Shown here in pieces: positions 52,694 to 55,443 of a stretch of DNA of 55,443 nucleotides. This DNA is from Halanaerobium saccharolyticum (GTDB taxonomy: Bacteria; Bacillota; Halanaerobiia; Halanaerobiales; Halanaerobiaceae), in contig NZ_QAXS01000021.1 of assembly GCF_003053565.1 (NCBI RefSeq), positions 1 to 55,443 on the forward strand. Reading direction: 5' to 3'. Position 1 is the stretch's first letter. Every line of letters starts with the position of its first letter. A model generated the notes under the pieces. That model searched no databases and had not been told where the DNA came from. It saw only the letters and a list, made by a program, of their open reading frames with translations. Made by a program: the position numbers and the translations under genes.

Positions 52694-53929
52694 ATGTTTT
52701 TTCTTAAAATGGCGTTTAAAAATCTAACACGTCACAAAAGGAGAACTATCATTACTGCTCTGATAATTGCCTTTGCGATTTTAATTTATGTAATTACAGA
52801 AGGCTTAATGATTGGCATGACAGAAATGTCTTTTGATAATATTATAAATTTAGAAAGTGGTCACCTGCAGGTTGCAGATCAAAATTACTGGGAAGATAGA
52901 AAAGAGCTGCAGCTTAAAAATTTAATCACTCCGGCAGCAGAGATCGAGAATAAAATCAGTCAGACTGATGGTTTTGAGGCTTTAACCAGGCGCTTAAACT
53001 TTGCAGTTAATCTTAATAATGGCATCGACGAGCTTCCAGTTACCGGGGTTGGGATTAATCTGGAGACTGACAGTAGAGTCTTTGAGTTGGACCAGCATCT
53101 GGTAGAAGGTAGGATGCCGGAAGCGGGAAGTACCGAAATTATTATGGGAGCCAAGCTGGCAGAATTGATGGATTTTCAGCTCGGAGACTATGCGATAATG
53201 CTGATTAGAACTGAAGAAAAAACTTTTAATACAATTGATGGTGAGATTGTGGGTTTGTTTAACACTCCCCATCCCAGTTTAAATGAAAGCAATGTTTTTC
53301 TGCCGCTGTCAACAGTCCAGGAGAGGTTGAATGTGGAGGATAAAATAAGCCACTATGTAGTCCGTTTAAATGATCAGGACCTGGCTAGTAATGCAGCAGA
53401 AGAGCTAAGTTCTCGACTTAGTGCTCCCTATCAGGCTTACTCCTGGCGGGATGCAGCCCGGAGCCTGGTAACAATGCTTGAAATGCAGGATATAGAGACT
53501 CAGATTATTCTGGCTATAATTTTAACTCTGGCAGCAGTTGGAATCGTTAATACAGTAATTTTATCTGCTCTGGAGCGGATGGAAGAGCTGGGGATGATGA
53601 AGGCCTTAGGAATGCACGAGCGAGAAATTGTATATACATTTATGGGCGAAGCAGCCGGGATCGGTCTGATTGGTGGAGTAATGGGAGTTATTATGGGAAT
53701 TATTGGTCTGGCGATTTTCAATATTAATGGTATTGATATGGCAACTATGACCGGTGGTGGCGATATGACCTATGGCTTTCCTTTAAGTGGAACAATTTAT
53801 GCTGGCTGGGAGCTTGAATCATTTATTTTTGTCTTTGTCTATGGAGTTGTTGTTTCTGTGCTGGCAAGTGTTTTACCTGCTTTATGGGCCGCGCGCAAAG
53901 ACCCGGTAAAAGCTATATATCACCGCTAA
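52694..53929 (+). CDS. FtsX-like ABC permease 1 (LolC/E type)
   Basis: 411 residues: one N-terminal transmembrane segment (about 20-40), a large extracytoplasmic domain (45-270), and three C-terminal segments with the FtsX region (about 270-400) containing LSALERMEELGMMKALGMHE. Starts 2 nt after the ATPase. Pairs with the next permease as in LolCDE. Confidence 0.9.
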   Translation: MFFLKMAFKNLTRHKRRTIITALIIAFAILIYVITEGLMIGMTEMSFDNIINLESGHLQVADQNYWEDRKELQLKNLITPAAEIENKISQTDGFEALTRRLNFAVNLNNGIDELPVTGVGINLETDSRVFELDQHLVEGRMPEAGSTEIIMGAKLAELMDFQLGDYAIMLIRTEEKTFNTIDGEIVGLFNTPHPSLNESNVFLPLSTVQERLNVEDKISHYVVRLNDQDLASNAAEELSSRLSAPYQAYSWRDAARSLVTMLEMQDIETQIILAIILTLAAVGIVNTVILSALERMEELGMMKALGMHEREIVYTFMGEAAGIGLIGGVMGVIMGIIGLAIFNINGIDMATMTGGGDMTYGFPLSGTIYAGWELESFIFVFVYGVVVSVLASVLPALWAARKDPVKAIYHR

Positions 53930-53941
53930 GGAGGTTGGGAA

Positions 53942-55192
53942 ATGACATTTTTAATTAATATTGCTTTTAAAAATATGTTCAGAAATAAATTGAGAACTAT
54001 AGTTTCAATCCTGGCTATTGCCTTTGCTGTGATGGTAATTGTCTTTACCAGGGGCTTGATCGATGGAATGATTGGTGACACTTATTCACTCTATATTCAC
54101 TATGATACAGGCCATATTAAAATTATTGACGAAGAGTATGAGCAGAAGGAAAAACTGCTTTCTCTAAATTATACAGTCAAGGGACTGGAAAACAAGAGTT
54201 TAAGTGAAATGCAGGCTGATCTAAGTGAGATGGAAGGAATTGAGATGGTTATACCCAGGCTGAAGTTTGGAGCAGCAGTCAGTACGGAAGAAGAACTGGT
54301 GCAGATGCTGGCCTGGGGAGTAGATGGAGCTAAAGAACTGAAATTTACCAATCTGGAGAGAGAACTAAGCCAGGGACGGATGGTGGAGCCGGGCCAGCGA
54401 GAAGTTGTAATGGGTTCTGAACTTTTAAAAAAGATTAACCGCAGTGTAGGTGAAAAGGTAACAATGGTTTATACGACAGCCTTCAGCTCTTTTCAGGGAG
54501 CCACTTTTGAAATAGTCGGTGAGATTCAGAGTAATCTGCCGCTTTTAAATGAACAGGTTGTTTTTATGCCGATTGATACCGCTCAAAATCTTCTTTATTT
54601 AAATGATGAGGCGACTGAACTGCTGCTGGTGACTGAAGACCGCGAGCTAGCGGGAGAGTTTCTGCCGCAGGTGAGAAATTATCTAAGTCAGGGTGGTGGA
54701 AATAATTATCTGGCCCAGAGCTGGAAGGAAGGCAATACCTTTATTCAGCTGCTTGAAGTCAGTGAGACAATTTATAATTTCATCTATCTCTTTTTGGTTC
54801 TACTGTCATCAATTGTGGTAATTAATACTCTGGTGATGATTGTTAAAGAGAGAACTCAGGAGATAGGAATGATGAGTGCGCTGGGACTGAAAAGCAGAGA
54901 AATTCTACAGCTTTTTATTCTAGAAGGATCAGCTATGGCATTGATTGGTAGTTTTCTTGGTGCCCTTGGAGGTGGAGCTCTAAATTATTATCTGGCAGGA
55001 GTTGGTTTTGATTACAGTGCAGCTTTTGAGGATATTGATGTTTTGATGAATCCAGTTATCTATCCGACTTACAAAGTGGAGCATATGCTTTTTGCCTTTG
55101 CAATCGGAGTAGTTGTTACAACTTTAACTGCGATTATTCCGGCTAGAAGAGCTGCCAAACTGGAGCCAACAGAAGCTTTAAGAGAAATCTAA
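53942..55192 (+). CDS. FtsX-like ABC permease 2 (LolC/E type)
   Basis: 416 residues with the same layout as the preceding permease: N-terminal segment, extracytoplasmic domain, three C-terminal segments with VKERTQEIGMMSALGLKS. The two are paralogues and probably form a heterodimer around the ATPase. Strong AAGGAGGTT ribosome-binding site. Confidence 0.9.
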   Translation: MTFLINIAFKNMFRNKLRTIVSILAIAFAVMVIVFTRGLIDGMIGDTYSLYIHYDTGHIKIIDEEYEQKEKLLSLNYTVKGLENKSLSEMQADLSEMEGIEMVIPRLKFGAAVSTEEELVQMLAWGVDGAKELKFTNLERELSQGRMVEPGQREVVMGSELLKKINRSVGEKVTMVYTTAFSSFQGATFEIVGEIQSNLPLLNEQVVFMPIDTAQNLLYLNDEATELLLVTEDRELAGEFLPQVRNYLSQGGGNNYLAQSWKEGNTFIQLLEVSETIYNFIYLFLVLLSSIVVINTLVMIVKERTQEIGMMSALGLKSREILQLFILEGSAMALIGSFLGALGGGALNYYLAGVGFDYSAAFEDIDVLMNPVIYPTYKVEHMLFAFAIGVVVTTLTAIIPARRAAKLEPTEALREI

Positions 55193-55267
55193 ATGAAAGC
55201 AGAAAATAGAATTGTTTTTGAAAATATAAATTTGAGCAAGATTAAAGTAGAAAGGGGTCAAAATACA

Positions 55268-55411
55268 ATGGCTGATTTAAAGAAATTAAGCAAAAATAAT
55301 AAGATGATCATTGGTAGATTTAGTTTATTATTAATCGGAATACTTTTTCCTGAATTATTCATAGCAACCACGAAATATTTTTTTCTTTTATTTAACTCTA
55401 AAATTATCTGA
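55268..55411 (+). CDS. Possible small membrane protein (47 aa)
   Basis: ATG at 55268 with AAAGGGG 10 nt upstream; an in-frame ATG at 55193 directly after the permease stop would give 72 residues. Basic start MADLKKLSKNNKMIIGRFSL then one hydrophobic segment LLLIGILFPELFIATTKYFF. No recognised family; may be a chance frame or a small partner of the exporter. Near the window end. Confidence 0.35.
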   Translation: MADLKKLSKNNKMIIGRFSLLLIGILFPELFIATTKYFFLLFNSKII

Positions 55412-55443
55412 TTTAAAATTTTAAAAGAGATTTTTGAGTTAAA

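Overview
The window is the replication-origin region of a low-G+C, Firmicutes-type anaerobe. Gene content and protein style look most like Halanaerobiales (Halanaerobium-like). This assignment rests on recognition of family features such as a short YidC, Noc beside Soj/Spo0J, a RemB-like protein, a glycine-cleavage operon, many uronate and Gfo/Idh genes, and a LolCDE-like exporter that would suit a double-membraned Firmicute. It was not tested by any search.

Layout. (1) 1-8359, minus strand: dnaN, yaaA, recF, remB, gyrB and gyrA run away from the origin. Past the gyrA terminator is a small array of three peptide-sized genes (24-38 codons) with duplicated leaders. (2) 8360-10621: dnaA (minus strand) flanked on both sides by DnaA-box clusters, i.e. 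a bipartite oriC. The dnaA-dnaN side carries an unwinding module: two DnaA boxes, a GC cluster, six DnaA-trios and an AT-rich stretch. (3) 10622-19322, plus strand: rnpA, yidD, yidC, jag/khpB, mnmE, mnmG, rsmG, noc, soj(parA), spo0J(parB). Two parS-like sites and a perfect Noc-binding palindrome lie here; rpmH, normally between dnaA and rnpA, is absent. (4) 19356-24576: a DUF554 membrane protein, then a glycine riboswitch with terminator controlling gcvT-gcvH-gcvPA-gcvPB. (5) 24743-30069: a TPR protein, DUF951, ychF, a nested inverted-repeat element, a PAP2 phosphatase, rpsF-ssb-rpsR with a likely S6:S18 leader, yybS-like DUF2232 and rplI. (6) 30292-43231: hexuronate catabolism (uxuA, uxuB, a LacI regulator, uxaC) with matching operators, an AEC permease, a degenerate sugar-ABC ATPase, and a minus-strand sugar cluster (two Gfo/Idh modules, two isomerase-like TIM barrels, a GPH symporter). 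(7) 43421-48680: an AraC regulator, two HD-GYP proteins around a UspA protein, and a short secreted protein behind what looks like two tandem c-di-GMP-I (GEMM) riboswitch aptamers. (8) 49106-end: a CDF cation transporter, another Gfo/Idh enzyme, and a TetR-controlled ABC exporter (ATPase plus two FtsX-like permeases) under a near-perfect promoter with twin operators.

How they work together: the left and central part is housekeeping for initiating replication (DnaA, oriC, DnaN, gyrase) and for segregation and nucleoid occlusion (ParABS, Noc/NBS), with leading-strand gene orientation on both arms. The right part is metabolic and accessory, with local regulators next to their targets. The most noteworthy items are the peptide-gene trio at 281-725, the tandem c-di-GMP riboswitch with its secreted protein beside two HD-GYP genes, the in-frame isomerase/oxidoreductase fusion that keeps an internal ribosome-binding site, the Noc-binding sites, and the 26.6-27.0 kb inverted-repeat element. 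No rRNA, tRNA, CRISPR, prophage or insertion-sequence transposase gene was seen.
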